DNA from: an uncultured Bacteroidales bacterium
Lineage (GTDB): Bacteria; Bacteroidota; Bacteroidia; Bacteroidales; Paludibacteraceae
DNA length: 64,000 nucleotides
Reading direction: 5' to 3'
NCBI GenBank assembly: GCA_946406195.1
Contig: CAMJJT010000007.1
Location: 29,678 to 93,677 of the forward strand
Positions 1-8,467 of this stretch are shown here, piece by piece (the stretch's first letter is position 1; the number at the start of each line of letters is the position of its first letter). The notes under the pieces are model-generated. The model made no database searches, was not told the origin of the DNA, and was given only the letters and a program-made list of their open reading frames with translations. A program made the translations under genes and the position numbers.

Positions 1-1623
1 TTTAGCAAAAGTATCGAGGAACTCTTTCTCGTCGATGAAGTTCTCGTTGAACTGGCTCGGCAGCTCCACAAAGTCACGCGGCACGTTGGTTCCGCTCTGT
101 GCGGAATACTGGCAGCGGGTGAGCATACCATGCAGACCATGACCGAACTCATGGAGGAATGTGCGCACTTCGTCATACGTAAAGAGCGCCGGCTTCTCAG
201 CGGTCGGACGGGTGAAGTTCATCACATTGACAATATGCGGGCGATGATCTTTCTTACCCACCATGTACTGCGGTTGGAAATCATTCATCCAAGCGCCTCC
301 ACGCTTACCATCCCGCGGATGGAAGTCTGCGTAATAAACGGCAAGGAATTTGCCCTTCTCGTCGAATACCTCATATGCCGTTACTTCGGGGTTATAGACC
401 TGTATCTTCTTATTCTCTTTGAATTTCAGGCCATAGAGGCGCTCAGCGAGACCGAAGACACCTTTTTTCACATTCTCCAGTTCGAAATACGGACGAAGAT
501 CATCATCGGAGATGGCATATTTCTCTTGTTTGAGTTTCTTGGAGTAATAACTGAAATCCCAGGGTTGGAGATGCGCCGCATAGAGACCATGCGCATGTGC
601 GTAGTCTTCGAGTTCTTTCACTTCCTCGCGTGCAGCAGGCATATATGCGTCACGGAGCTGATCCAGCAGTTTATAGACGTTCTCGGGCGTCTCTGCCATG
701 GTCTTATAGAGCGATTTCTCCGCGAATGTCTTCTTTCCGAAGAGGTTAGCGAGTGCCAGACGGGTATTCACAATCTCCACAATGAGTCCGGTGTTATCGA
801 ACTCGCCTCCAACACACTTCCCGGCGTTTGCCATGTACAACTCGCGACGGATGTCACGGTTATCAAGGTCCTGCATCACAGGAATGGTAGTGGTCGGCTT
901 GAGGTTCAGAAGCCATCCTTCCAGTCCCTTCTTCTCAGCGTTAGCACGCAGCATCGCCTTGGTGTCCTCATTGAGACCTGCCAAGAGCGTCTCATCGTTG
1001 ATGAGCATCGACCAAGCGTTCGTCGCCTTGAGCACGTTCTGACCGAATTGGAGGGTCAGTTGGCTAAGTTTAGCGGAAAGCTCGCGGTACGTCTGTTTGT
1101 CCTCGGGAGATAAGTTTGCTCCGTTATTGGCGAAAGACTCATAGATATCTTCCAACAGTTTGCGCTGCGCTTTATTGAGTTTGAGTTTATCACGTTGTTC
1201 ATACACCGCTTTGATTCGCTGGAAGAGACCTTCGTTCAAACGGATATTAGCGGAATACTCCGACATTTTCGGACTCAGTTCCATTGAGATCTGCTGAAGC
1301 GTATCGTTGGTCTCAGCAGAGGTGAGGTTATAAAAACAGCCGGCAACAATAGAAAGCATCTCTCCCGACGCCTCGTACGCCTCGATGGTGTTAGCAAAAG
1401 TAGGAGCGGCTGGGTTATTAACGATTTTATCAATGTCCTGCAGACCTTGTTTGAACGCCTCTTCGAAGGCCGGCATATAGTGCTCCGCATGAATCTCATT
1501 AAAAGGATAGGTGCCATGCGGCGTCTTCCAGTTCTTATATTCAAAGAACGGGTTGGTAGCAGCTGTTGCTGCCATGACAGTTGTGGCTAAAGCCATAGAT
1601 AAAAATAATTTGTGATTTGTCAT
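1..1623 (-). CDS. M3 family zinc oligopeptidase, exported; C-terminus beyond window
   Basis: Thimet-oligopeptidase/Dcp-type metallopeptidase that trims short peptides. The first 541 residues are seen and the 3' end lies outside the window. The zinc motif HEFGH is encoded at 139-153, followed by GLHGM, and then by GTNVPRDFVELPSQ, whose Glu is the third zinc ligand in this family. The chosen ATG at 1623 gives an N terminus MTNHKLFLSMALATTVMA, which reads as a signal peptide, so the enzyme probably acts in the periplasm or at the envelope. A later ATG (1596) would lose the basic n-region. The start codon lies inside a run of CAAATGACAAAT-type short repeats (about 1600-1645). The next gene upstream ends at 1644, so co-transcription is likely. 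Confidence 0.88.
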   Translation of the reverse strand, partial: MTNHKLFLSMALATTVMAATAATNPFFEYKNWKTPHGTYPFNEIHAEHYMPAFEEAFKQGLQDIDKIVNNPAAPTFANTIEAYEASGEMLSIVAGCFYNLTSAETNDTLQQISMELSPKMSEYSANIRLNEGLFQRIKAVYEQRDKLKLNKAQRKLLEDIYESFANNGANLSPEDKQTYRELSAKLSQLTLQFGQNVLKATNAWSMLINDETLLAGLNEDTKAMLRANAEKKGLEGWLLNLKPTTTIPVMQDLDNRDIRRELYMANAGKCVGGEFDNTGLIVEIVNTRLALANLFGKKTFAEKSLYKTMAETPENVYKLLDQLRDAYMPAAREEVKELEDYAHAHGLYAAHLQPWDFSYYSKKLKQEKYAISDDDLRPYFELENVKKGVFGLAERLYGLKFKENKKIQVYNPEVTAYEVFDEKGKFLAVYYADFHPRDGKRGGAWMNDFQPQYMVGKKDHRPHIVNVMNFTRPTAEKPALFTYDEVRTFLHEFGHGLHGMLTRCQYSAQSGTNVPRDFVELPSQFNENFIDEKEFLDTFAK

Positions 1624-1643
1624 TTGCTATTTGTTATTTGATA

Positions 1644-2924
1644 TTATTTTTTGCCTCGTAATAAGTTAATATCGCCGGAGAGGTTATAAATACCGAGTTT
1701 AGCACCGTCTGTGCTGAGTCCAGCATCTGTTCCGAGCGCCCGAATTACGTAGTAATACGCTCCTTCTGCGGCAGCTCTTCCGTTAATCGTACCATCCCAC
1801 CCCTTGGCAGGGTCATCCCATTGGAACACTTTCTTGCCCCAGCGGTTATACACCTCGCAGTGGAACGATTTGATTGAACGATAGGACACGCGGAATTCAT
1901 CATTCTGACCATTTCCGTCCGGCGTAAACACATTCGGCACGCGCAGATAGGATTCGGAGATATTGACCTTTATATCATCGGGTTCAGTGGAGCAGGTAGC
2001 GTTATTGACGCTACACTCTACGCGGTAAGCCCCGGGTTCTGAGAAGGTAAAATTAATATCTCTGTCCCTACGGGTAAAAAGTACCTCTGAGGCTTTATAA
2101 ACCGTCCATTGATAGAACTGTACACCCGGTGTGGGGTTTGAACGGAAAGTGAACTCCAAAGGTCCGCTGTATGTATTTCCCTCAATCTGCTTGGTGTACT
2201 TTGTTTCCGTCAGTTTCTCCAATTCATTCTTGGCGTCATGCGGCGTAGCGGACGCTATGAGTTGCTGCTTTACTGCCTTAATGTCCTCCAAAAGCAGTTC
2301 GGTCATATAACAAATCGAGTCGGTTCTTCCCAACTGCGCGCGCAAATCGCTCTCCACGCATAGACGTACAACCGTCGGACCATACAATGCCGGCAAATTA
2401 TAATATGGTTGAAGTCCCTCTTTCGGTTCAAGAACGACAGCCGAGTCTTCCCATTGTTCACCCTTCCATACCAACTCATTATAATATATTGCACACGCGC
2501 GCGAAAAGGTGGCAGTAGTGCCGTTTCGGCGATTATAGATATAGGGTTTGGTGTCTCCCTGCACGGTCAACGGCGTCGCTCCGCAATCGGGTGCCAGACT
2601 AAGGGTCAGCACATCCGGTTCGGTATAGCGAAAGACATAGAACGGCGAGGACTCCACCCCGTTCTTCACCACGTAGTAACCGCCGTCATCCAAACGGTAT
2701 TGCTCTTCCGAAGGCTGCGTCTCCAATGGTTCACCAGTTTCGATAGAATACCAAAGTACCTCGCCTATTTTCGAACGCAAATCAATGTCGCCATCAAAAA
2801 TCAGCAAGGTATCCTTGCCGTTATGCAACTCGTACGATGCAGCAGAACTTATGCTCTCGATGGGGAGAGCATAAGCGACTGCTACAAGAAAAGTCAGCAG
2901 AACTGTTAAAAAGTATTTTCTCAT
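1644..2924 (-). CDS. Secreted protein with PKD-like domain and CHU_C (type B T9SS) C-terminal domain
   Basis: 426 residues. It has a clear signal peptide (MRKYFLTVLLTFLVAVAYA), an N-terminal region I do not recognise, an Ig/PKD-like stretch around residues 255-315 (FYQWTVYKA ... EPGAYRVECSV), and a C-terminal domain of about 98 residues starting VPNVFTPDGNGQNDEF and containing VYNRWGKKVF and GWDGTINGR. That is the gliding-motility-associated CHU_C domain, a known type IX secretion signal. The protein is therefore expected at the cell surface or released through the T9SS, whose PorU and PorV are encoded at 24-29 kb. Its ATG overlaps the serA stop as ATGA, so translation is probably coupled. 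The ligand or partner is unknown. Confidence 0.85.
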   Translation of the reverse strand: MRKYFLTVLLTFLVAVAYALPIESISSAASYELHNGKDTLLIFDGDIDLRSKIGEVLWYSIETGEPLETQPSEEQYRLDDGGYYVVKNGVESSPFYVFRYTEPDVLTLSLAPDCGATPLTVQGDTKPYIYNRRNGTTATFSRACAIYYNELVWKGEQWEDSAVVLEPKEGLQPYYNLPALYGPTVVRLCVESDLRAQLGRTDSICYMTELLLEDIKAVKQQLIASATPHDAKNELEKLTETKYTKQIEGNTYSGPLEFTFRSNPTPGVQFYQWTVYKASEVLFTRRDRDINFTFSEPGAYRVECSVNNATCSTEPDDIKVNISESYLRVPNVFTPDGNGQNDEFRVSYRSIKSFHCEVYNRWGKKVFQWDDPAKGWDGTINGRAAAEGAYYYVIRALGTDAGLSTDGAKLGIYNLSGDINLLRGKK

Positions 2925-3841
2925 TTATTTACTTGGAAACGTGTGTTGCCGTTTTGGATGAAGTCCACGATCTGTTTAGCGGCCGCAATACCGGCATTGA
3001 TATTTGCCTCAGCGGTCTGCGCGCCCATCTTCTTCGGCGTTGCGAAGTAACGTCCCTCAAAGAGTGTACGGAACTTCGCATCAGCAACCGGCATAATATC
3101 GGTCATGTACTTCAGGTCGGCACGTTCCTGCATAAGGGCGATCAGACCTTCTTCGTCAATGACTTCTTTGCGGGCTGTGTTAACCAGTACACCACCTTTC
3201 GGCATGAGGTTAACGAGGTCATGGTTGATGCTGTTCTTGGTCTCTGCGGTAGCAGGGATATGGAGGCTGACGATGTCGCAGGTCTTATAGAGTTCTTCGG
3301 CGCTATGAAGCGGCGTTACGTTCGCTGCGGTCATCGCCTCGTCCGGACAATACGCATCATAAGCGAATACGTCCATGCCGAAGCCTTGTGCGATACGGGC
3401 TACGTTACGACCTACATTACCGAAAGCATGGATACCGAGTTTCTTGCCTTTGAGCTCCGTACCCGACGTGCCGTTGTATAAGTTACGCGCAGCGTACACC
3501 ATCATACCGAGCGCCAACTCAGCGACCGCGTTACTGTTCTGACCCGGCGTATTCATCGCTACTACTTTGTGTGAAGTTGCGGCATCGAGGTCGATGTTGT
3601 CATAACCGGCTCCGGCACGAACAACGATCTTCAGTGCCTTGGCAGCGTCCAGGACTGTCGCGTCCACAATATCCGAACGGATGATGAGTGCGTCTGCGTC
3701 TGCCACAGCATCCAACAAAGCTTGTTTGTCTGTATATTTCTCCAAGAGCGCGAGCTCATATCCTGCACTCTCTACCACTTCGCGAATACCGTCCACGGCT
3801 ACTTTCGCAAAAGGTTTCTCTGTTGCTACTAATACTTTCAT
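2921..3841 (-). CDS. serA: D-3-phosphoglycerate dehydrogenase, short Bacteroidetes form
   Basis: Oxidises 3-phosphoglycerate to 3-phosphohydroxypyruvate, the first step of serine synthesis. The 306 residues hold the substrate-binding and Rossmann domains only, with no C-terminal ACT domain, so serine feedback through ACT is not expected. Visible motifs are RAGAGYDNID, NTPGQNSNAVAE, the nucleotide fold LGIHAFGNVGRNVA (first Gly of GxGxxG replaced by Ala) and VNTARKEVIDE with the catalytic Arg. The usual catalytic His region (TPHIG) reads TPKKMGAQTAEA, a substitution I recall as common in Bacteroidetes SerA. It sits downstream of serC, with an S23-type gene between, and overlaps the next gene by 4 bp. 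Confidence 0.92.
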   Translation of the reverse strand: MKVLVATEKPFAKVAVDGIREVVESAGYELALLEKYTDKQALLDAVADADALIIRSDIVDATVLDAAKALKIVVRAGAGYDNIDLDAATSHKVVAMNTPGQNSNAVAELALGMMVYAARNLYNGTSGTELKGKKLGIHAFGNVGRNVARIAQGFGMDVFAYDAYCPDEAMTAANVTPLHSAEELYKTCDIVSLHIPATAETKNSINHDLVNLMPKGGVLVNTARKEVIDEEGLIALMQERADLKYMTDIMPVADAKFRTLFEGRYFATPKKMGAQTAEANINAGIAAAKQIVDFIQNGNTRFQVNK

Positions 3842-3898
3842 AATTTTAGTAAAAAGTAGAAAGTAGAAAGACCGTAGCCAAAGGCTACTTAAAGCCTT

Positions 3899-4267
3899 CT
3901 ACTCTCCTTGGTTTGTATTATATTTATTAATTAGACCATATAGCATTTTTTGTATTTCAACCAGACAATTTTTCATGTCTTCAAAATTTTCAGCACATAT
4001 ATATCCAAATTCATAAGCTAATGTCAATTCCGTTTCTAACTCATAGGCAGAACCTAAAGAAATCTTCAAAAAATGACATAACTCTTTATCCGTTTCTCGT
4101 CCCGAACCTTCTGCTATATTAGTTGGGATAGAAACTACTGCTCTTTGAATTTGAGAAGTTAATGCATATAACTCATGCTGAGGAAATGATTTAGTTTGTG
4201 CATAAACCAATTTGCATAACCCCATTGATTTTTTCCAAACAAGCAATTCCCTAAAATTATGAATCAT
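3899..4267 (-). CDS. Four-helix-bundle protein (S23 / 23S rRNA intervening-sequence family)
   Basis: 122 residues. FRELLVWKKSM near the start and the central SIPTNIAEGSGR are hallmarks of the S23/'four helix bundle protein' family. Members were first described inside intervening sequences of 23S rRNA genes but are also found scattered in Bacteroidetes chromosomes. The molecular function is not established. The gene is unusual here because it separates serC from serA. It is more AT-rich than both, and the gaps on either side carry related repeats (AAAGTAGAAAG at 3850-3870 and CTTTCTACTTTGAGCG twice at 4272-4325), suggesting that it was inserted between two genes of one operon. Confidence 0.85.
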   Translation of the reverse strand: MIHNFRELLVWKKSMGLCKLVYAQTKSFPQHELYALTSQIQRAVVSIPTNIAEGSGRETDKELCHFLKISLGSAYELETELTLAYEFGYICAENFEDMKNCLVEIQKMLYGLINKYNTNQGE

Positions 4268-4328
4268 ACTATGCTTTCTACTTTGAGCGGCTTTGCCGCG
4301 GTCTTTCTACTTTGAGCGAAGCGGTCTA

Positions 4329-5411
4329 TTAAGCGTGCATCGCTTCATATTCTTTGATGCAATCGACGAGTGCCTGAACGCCTTCGAGGTCCATCGCGTT
4401 GTAGCAGGAAGCGCGGAAACCGCCTACCAGACGGTGTCCCTTGATACCCACCATGCCTTTTGCGGTAGCGAACTTGAAGAAATCGTCTTGGAGATCCTCA
4501 TAGCCCGGCTTGAAGACGAAGCAAATATTCATGCAACTGCGATCCTCTTTCTTGGAGATGGTCGGCATGAACAGTTTCGACTCATCAAGACACTTGTAAA
4601 GCAAGTCTGCTTTTGCTTTGTTGCGCGCCTGAATCCATTTCACACCACCATTTGCCTTAAGCCAACGAAGGGTCAGCACAGCCGTATAAACCGGCAGCAC
4701 AGGAGGCGTGTTGAACATCGAGCCGCCCTCGATATGGGTCTGGTAGTTCAGCATCGTCGGGATGTAACGGCTTACCTTGCCAAGACACGATTCCTTGATG
4801 ATGACGAAAGTCACACCGGCAGGAGCGAGGTTTTTCTGCGCGCCACCATAGATGATGTCGTATTGGCTGACATCAATAGGACGGCTGAGGATGTCGGAAG
4901 ACATGTCGGCTACCAAGCCTACTTTGCCTTTCTTCTTGTAGATCTCAGCGAGTTTCTCATCGTTGATCTCGGTTCCAAAGATGGTGTTGTTGGTGGTGAT
5001 ATGGAAATAATCTGCGTCCTGCGGGATCTCATAGTCCGTCGGGATCGAATCAGTGCTGGCTGCTACTTCGACAGCCTCACCGAAACCTTTTGCCTCTTTG
5101 AGTGCTTTCTTCGACCAAACACCGGTGTTCAGATAAGCCGCTTTCTTCTCCAGCAGGTTAAACGGAACCATGCAGAACTGCAGGCTCGCACCGCCACCCA
5201 AGAAGAGCACACGATAGCCCTCCGGAATATTGAGAAGCTCTTTCATCAGGGCTTCTGCTTCATCCATAACAGGTTGGAAATACTTAGCGCGGTGCGAAAT
5301 CTCCAGAATGGAAAGTCCTTCACCCTGAAAATCCATAACGGCTTCTGCCGTTTGTTTGATTACTTCTTGCGGCAGGATACTCGGTCCTGCATTAAAATTG
5401 TACTTTTTCAT
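4329..5411 (-). CDS. serC: Phosphoserine aminotransferase
   Basis: Class V PLP aminotransferase converting 3-phosphohydroxypyruvate and glutamate to phosphoserine. At 360 residues it is the normal length. The start [17 protein letters not shown] is the canonical N terminus (NFxAGPxxLP), and the PLP-binding Lys is in [19 protein letters not shown] and GGGASLQF are further family motifs. The stop of the carboxyltransferase gene lies 3 bp upstream of the serC start, so the two are probably on one transcript, which then runs through the S23 gene into serA. Confidence 0.96.
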   Translation of the reverse strand: MKKYNFNAGPSILPQEVIKQTAEAVMDFQGEGLSILEISHRAKYFQPVMDEAEALMKELLNIPEGYRVLFLGGGASLQFCMVPFNLLEKKAAYLNTGVWSKKALKEAKGFGEAVEVAASTDSIPTDYEIPQDADYFHITTNNTIFGTEINDEKLAEIYKKKGKVGLVADMSSDILSRPIDVSQYDIIYGGAQKNLAPAGVTFVIIKESCLGKVSRYIPTMLNYQTHIEGGSMFNTPPVLPVYTAVLTLRWLKANGGVKWIQARNKAKADLLYKCLDESKLFMPTISKKEDRSCMNICFVFKPGYEDLQDDFFKFATAKGMVGIKGHRLVGGFRASCYNAMDLEGVQALVDCIKEYEAMHA

Positions 5412-5413
5412 GA

Positions 5414-7090
5414 TTATTTTAATGTATAATATTTATGATTCCAAGCAGTTGGTCTGATTTGCGGCAGTTCGATGATACCCTCTTTATGCTGCTTGCCTTG
5501 CGCGAGGTGCAATGCCATAGCTACGGCTGCCATCTCGTCAGCAGCATTTGTCATTTGTGGTTTGTCATTTGTTATTTGAGCCTGCGGCAAGTATTGACGC
5601 AAGTTCTCCGGTACTTCTTTGCCTGCTTTCTGCATTCGCTCAGCGAGGTCTTTGTTGAACTGCTCTTTGGCGATACCGGACTTGTACTCGCGGTATTGCT
5701 TGTCATGCATAGCGAACTCAAAGAGTTCCTCATCATCCTGTCCGCGATCCCAGCCCAGTTCTTCCATCTCTTTGATGTACTGCGGAAGCACATTCGGATA
5801 GAGTTTCTGCGGATCGTCGGTATAGAACTCGAATCCTTTCTCTTTGGCAAGTTCGATGATCTCCGGAGCCAACTCACCCGGCAGTTTACCGGACTTGCCG
5901 AGGATCATACCCCACATAGCCGGATCCATGCGTGTGAAGTCTTTCTCACCCATCGAGCGGCTGAAGAGGTTCATCAGCGCAGCGTTCTTGACGTATTGAC
6001 TGAACGGCGTCACGAGGCACGGCGTACCTAACATCGGCCAGATACGTTGTACTTCGTCGAAGAGCTGTACGAGTAATTCGTCCTCGCTCAGTTCGGGTTC
6101 GCCTTTCTTCTTGAGGTTCGCGTTGATAGCCGCGTGCATACCTTTGAGATCCGCCATCAGCGAACCCATCATGCCGCCCGGCAGACCGCAACCCACAAGC
6201 AGCGAAGTCATCAGCGCATTCTTCGGGTCAATCCAATAACCGAGGAAATCATCTATGAACGATTGTGTCAGGCTGCGTGCCTCCATATAAGCTTTCATAT
6301 TGATGTCTTTTACAAGGAAGCCTGCATCTTTGAGCATCGCCTGAATAGTGATCACATCCGGGTGTACTTTACCCCAAGAAAGCGGCTCCATTGCTACGTC
6401 CAGCACATCGCCACCGGCTTTCGCTACCTCCAGCATCGAAGCGACACTAAAGCCCGGTCCCGTATGTCCGTGGTATTGGATGATGATATCGGGGTGTTTC
6501 TCCTTGATAGCCGCTACGATCGTTCCGAGCATAGCCGGACGACCGATACCCGCCATATCCTTCAAGCAGATCTCCTGTGCGCCGCCTTCGATCAGTTGCT
6601 CCGCCAGGTTGATGTAATACTCCGCCGTATGCACTTTCGAATAGGTGATACACATCGTCGCCTGTGCGGTCATACCGGCCTCTTTCGCCCATTTGATGGA
6701 CGGGATGATGTTTCGCGGGTCATTCAGACCGCAGAAGATACGGGTGATGTCCGTTCCCTGCGCATGCTTCACTTTGTACATCAGCTGCCGCACATCTGCC
6801 GGCACGGGGTTCATACGCAATGCGTTCAGACCACGGTCCAACATGTGCGTCTTGATTCCTGCCTCGTTGAACGGTTTGCAGAACGTACGAACCGCCAAGT
6901 TCGGGTTCTCGCCGTACAACAGGTTCACTTGCTCACTCGCACCGCCGTTGGTCTCCACACGGTCGAAACAGCCCATGTCGATGATGACCGGCGCGATACG
7001 CGCTAACTGGTCTTTACGCGGCACGTACTTACCGCTACTCTGCCACATGTCGCGATAGACAAGGGAGAATTGAATTTCTTTTTTACTCAT
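5414..7090 (-). CDS. Carboxyltransferase subunit (oxaloacetate decarboxylase alpha / pyruvate carboxylase B type) without biotinyl domain
   Basis: 558 residues. The N-terminal HMGL-like TIM barrel and conserved carboxylase domain of biotin-dependent carboxyltransferases are present: [34 protein letters not shown] (carboxylated Lys candidate) and [10 protein letters not shown] (metal-binding His pair). Such subunits move CO2 between carboxybiotin and pyruvate. There is no biotinyl domain: the C terminus ends [10 protein letters not shown] without an AMKM motif, so a separate carrier protein is needed, and none is in the window. Near residue 518 the linker [15 protein letters not shown] is encoded by the same CAAATGACAAA-type short repeat found upstream of the M3 peptidase gene. 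I cannot tell decarboxylase from carboxylase use. Confidence 0.82.
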   Translation of the reverse strand: MSKKEIQFSLVYRDMWQSSGKYVPRKDQLARIAPVIIDMGCFDRVETNGGASEQVNLLYGENPNLAVRTFCKPFNEAGIKTHMLDRGLNALRMNPVPADVRQLMYKVKHAQGTDITRIFCGLNDPRNIIPSIKWAKEAGMTAQATMCITYSKVHTAEYYINLAEQLIEGGAQEICLKDMAGIGRPAMLGTIVAAIKEKHPDIIIQYHGHTGPGFSVASMLEVAKAGGDVLDVAMEPLSWGKVHPDVITIQAMLKDAGFLVKDINMKAYMEARSLTQSFIDDFLGYWIDPKNALMTSLLVGCGLPGGMMGSLMADLKGMHAAINANLKKKGEPELSEDELLVQLFDEVQRIWPMLGTPCLVTPFSQYVKNAALMNLFSRSMGEKDFTRMDPAMWGMILGKSGKLPGELAPEIIELAKEKGFEFYTDDPQKLYPNVLPQYIKEMEELGWDRGQDDEELFEFAMHDKQYREYKSGIAKEQFNKDLAERMQKAGKEVPENLRQYLPQAQITNDKPQMTNAADEMAAVAMALHLAQGKQHKEGIIELPQIRPTAWNHKYYTLK

Positions 7091-7093
7091 ATA

Positions 7094-8275
7094 TTATTTA
7101 GTTAATTCGTCAAATTTAGCTTTCATGGTCGGATTGCCGTAAGTGAGGCGTTTGACCGTTACCTCTTGCAGTTTCTTATCCGCCGCATTGAGGTTATCGC
7201 CGGACTTTATGAGGTTCTCGCGCACTTTGGTCAGATGAGCGATGGTCTTGTCTATCTCATCGATGGCATCCTGAAAGCGCTCATTGGCAAGGCGCACATT
7301 GCGTCCGAAACCCTCTTTGAACGCCACGAGTTTATCCTCGAAATTCGTCACGTCTATCTGTTGGGCTTTTACCAACGCCAATTCGCGCTTCGCCTCCAGG
7401 CTCTTCCGGCTGGTCTGGCACAACAGCGTGATAAGCGGCACAAAAAACTGCGGACGGATGACGTACATCTTCTCGAACCGATGACTCATATCCACTATTC
7501 CGCCGTTGTATAATTCGCTTTCCGGCTCCAACATAGAAACCAGCACCGCGTACTCGCAGTTTTTCTTCTTGCGGTCCGCGTCCAGTTTAGCGATAAAATC
7601 TTCGTTCTTATGCTTGGTCGCGGTCTCGTCATTCTCGTTTTTCATTTCGAACATGATAGAGATATACTCCACTCCATCCTCCGAACTGTCCCGAAAGACG
7701 AAATCGCCTTTTGTACCTTCCACCACATCATTGTCCTTCTCAAAATAGGCATTCGGGAACAAAGGTCGGATCCGGGCAAACTCCGTAGCGCAATGTTGCT
7801 CCAAAGTCTCCCCTACCATTTTCGTGGATAGACGAAGCTTCATGTCCTTGTAGTAAGCCACCTGATCTTGCAGCGCTTTCATCTGCTCAGCAGCCTGGGC
7901 ACGCAGAGTAGCCAGTTCCTGATCCTTTTTCATATATTCCTCCGTAGCGCGTTGGCGCACCTGGGCTACAGCTAATTGCTTTTGTTGCTCAGCCTGTTGG
8001 AGTTGAGCCTGCGCGGATTGGAGAGCCTGATCTTTGAGCAACAACTGCTCTTTGAACGCCTGATCGCGCTGCAACTGCTCCGTCTGAAGACGAGCCTGCT
8101 CCGCCTGTTTCTCCGCAGCCAAACGTGCCTGCTGAGTCTGCTCCAACTCATGGATACGACGCGCCAACTCGGTCTCAAACTCACTGTTTTTGACCTGATT
8201 AAGCAGCATTGCGTAGTCTGCCTCATCCACGGCAAACGTACTTCCGCACTTAGGACATTTTAATTCTTTCATCAT
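7094..8275 (-). CDS. DUF2130 protein: zinc-ribbon-like start, coiled coil, possible PD-(D/E)XK domain
   Basis: 393 residues. The N terminus carries one CPKCGS knuckle. A Gln/Ala/Leu-rich coiled coil follows (about 35-150), then the DUF2130 domain. Within that domain, KGDFVFRD followed by ISIMFEMKNE has the D...ExK spacing of PD-(D/E)XK nuclease folds. That reading is mine and untested. The role is unknown. The start is ATGATG (8275 or 8272). It has its own promoter at 8297-8327, divergent from glyS, and lies 3 bp upstream of the carboxyltransferase gene, so the whole leftward block may be expressed from it. Confidence 0.8.
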   Translation of the reverse strand: MMKELKCPKCGSTFAVDEADYAMLLNQVKNSEFETELARRIHELEQTQQARLAAEKQAEQARLQTEQLQRDQAFKEQLLLKDQALQSAQAQLQQAEQQKQLAVAQVRQRATEEYMKKDQELATLRAQAAEQMKALQDQVAYYKDMKLRLSTKMVGETLEQHCATEFARIRPLFPNAYFEKDNDVVEGTKGDFVFRDSSEDGVEYISIMFEMKNENDETATKHKNEDFIAKLDADRKKKNCEYAVLVSMLEPESELYNGGIVDMSHRFEKMYVIRPQFFVPLITLLCQTSRKSLEAKRELALVKAQQIDVTNFEDKLVAFKEGFGRNVRLANERFQDAIDEIDKTIAHLTKVRENLIKSGDNLNAADKKLQEVTVKRLTYGNPTMKAKFDELTK

Positions 8276-8296
8276 GGTTCACAACCTTTGCGGGTG

Positions 8297-8328
8297 CAAA
8301 GGTACACATTTTTTTGCATATATGCAAG
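8297..8328 (-). promoter_or_regulatory. Promoter of the DUF2130 operon
   Basis: On the minus strand, TTG within the palindrome TTGCATATATGCAA (-33 box, 8325-8327) is 20 bp from TACCTTTG (-7 box, 8297-8304). The -7 box is one arm of the inverted repeat ACCTTTGC-N4-GCAAAGGT (about 8284-8303), which also occurs at the DUF349 promoter. Confidence 0.75.
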
Positions 8329-8372
8329 CACGCGCGCGTTTTTTTTTATTTTTAGGAATTTTTTACCATTTA

Positions 8373-8404
8373 TTTGCATATATCAAAAAAAAGTAGTAAT
8401 TTTG
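8373..8404 (+). promoter_or_regulatory. glyS promoter
   Basis: TTTG (8373-8376), exactly 20 bp, then TAATTTTG (8397-8404), the Bacteroidetes -33/-7 pair. The -33 box continues as TTTGCATATATCAA. The transcript would begin near 8410 and carry a leader of about 58 nt with a small hairpin (TTGGC/GCCAA). Confidence 0.75.
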
Positions 8405-8467
8405 CAGGCAAAATTGGCGAAAGAGCCAAATAACCCAATAGTAAATATTTAAATCGTAAATAATTTT

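Noticed and set aside
130..1113. 327-codon plus-strand frame opposite the M3 peptidase
   Set aside because: The minus strand encodes the HEFGH metallopeptidase over the same bases, and the plus frame has no recognisable domain.
4293..5429. 378-codon plus-strand frame opposite serC
   Set aside because: Shadow of a canonical serC. No promoter or family.
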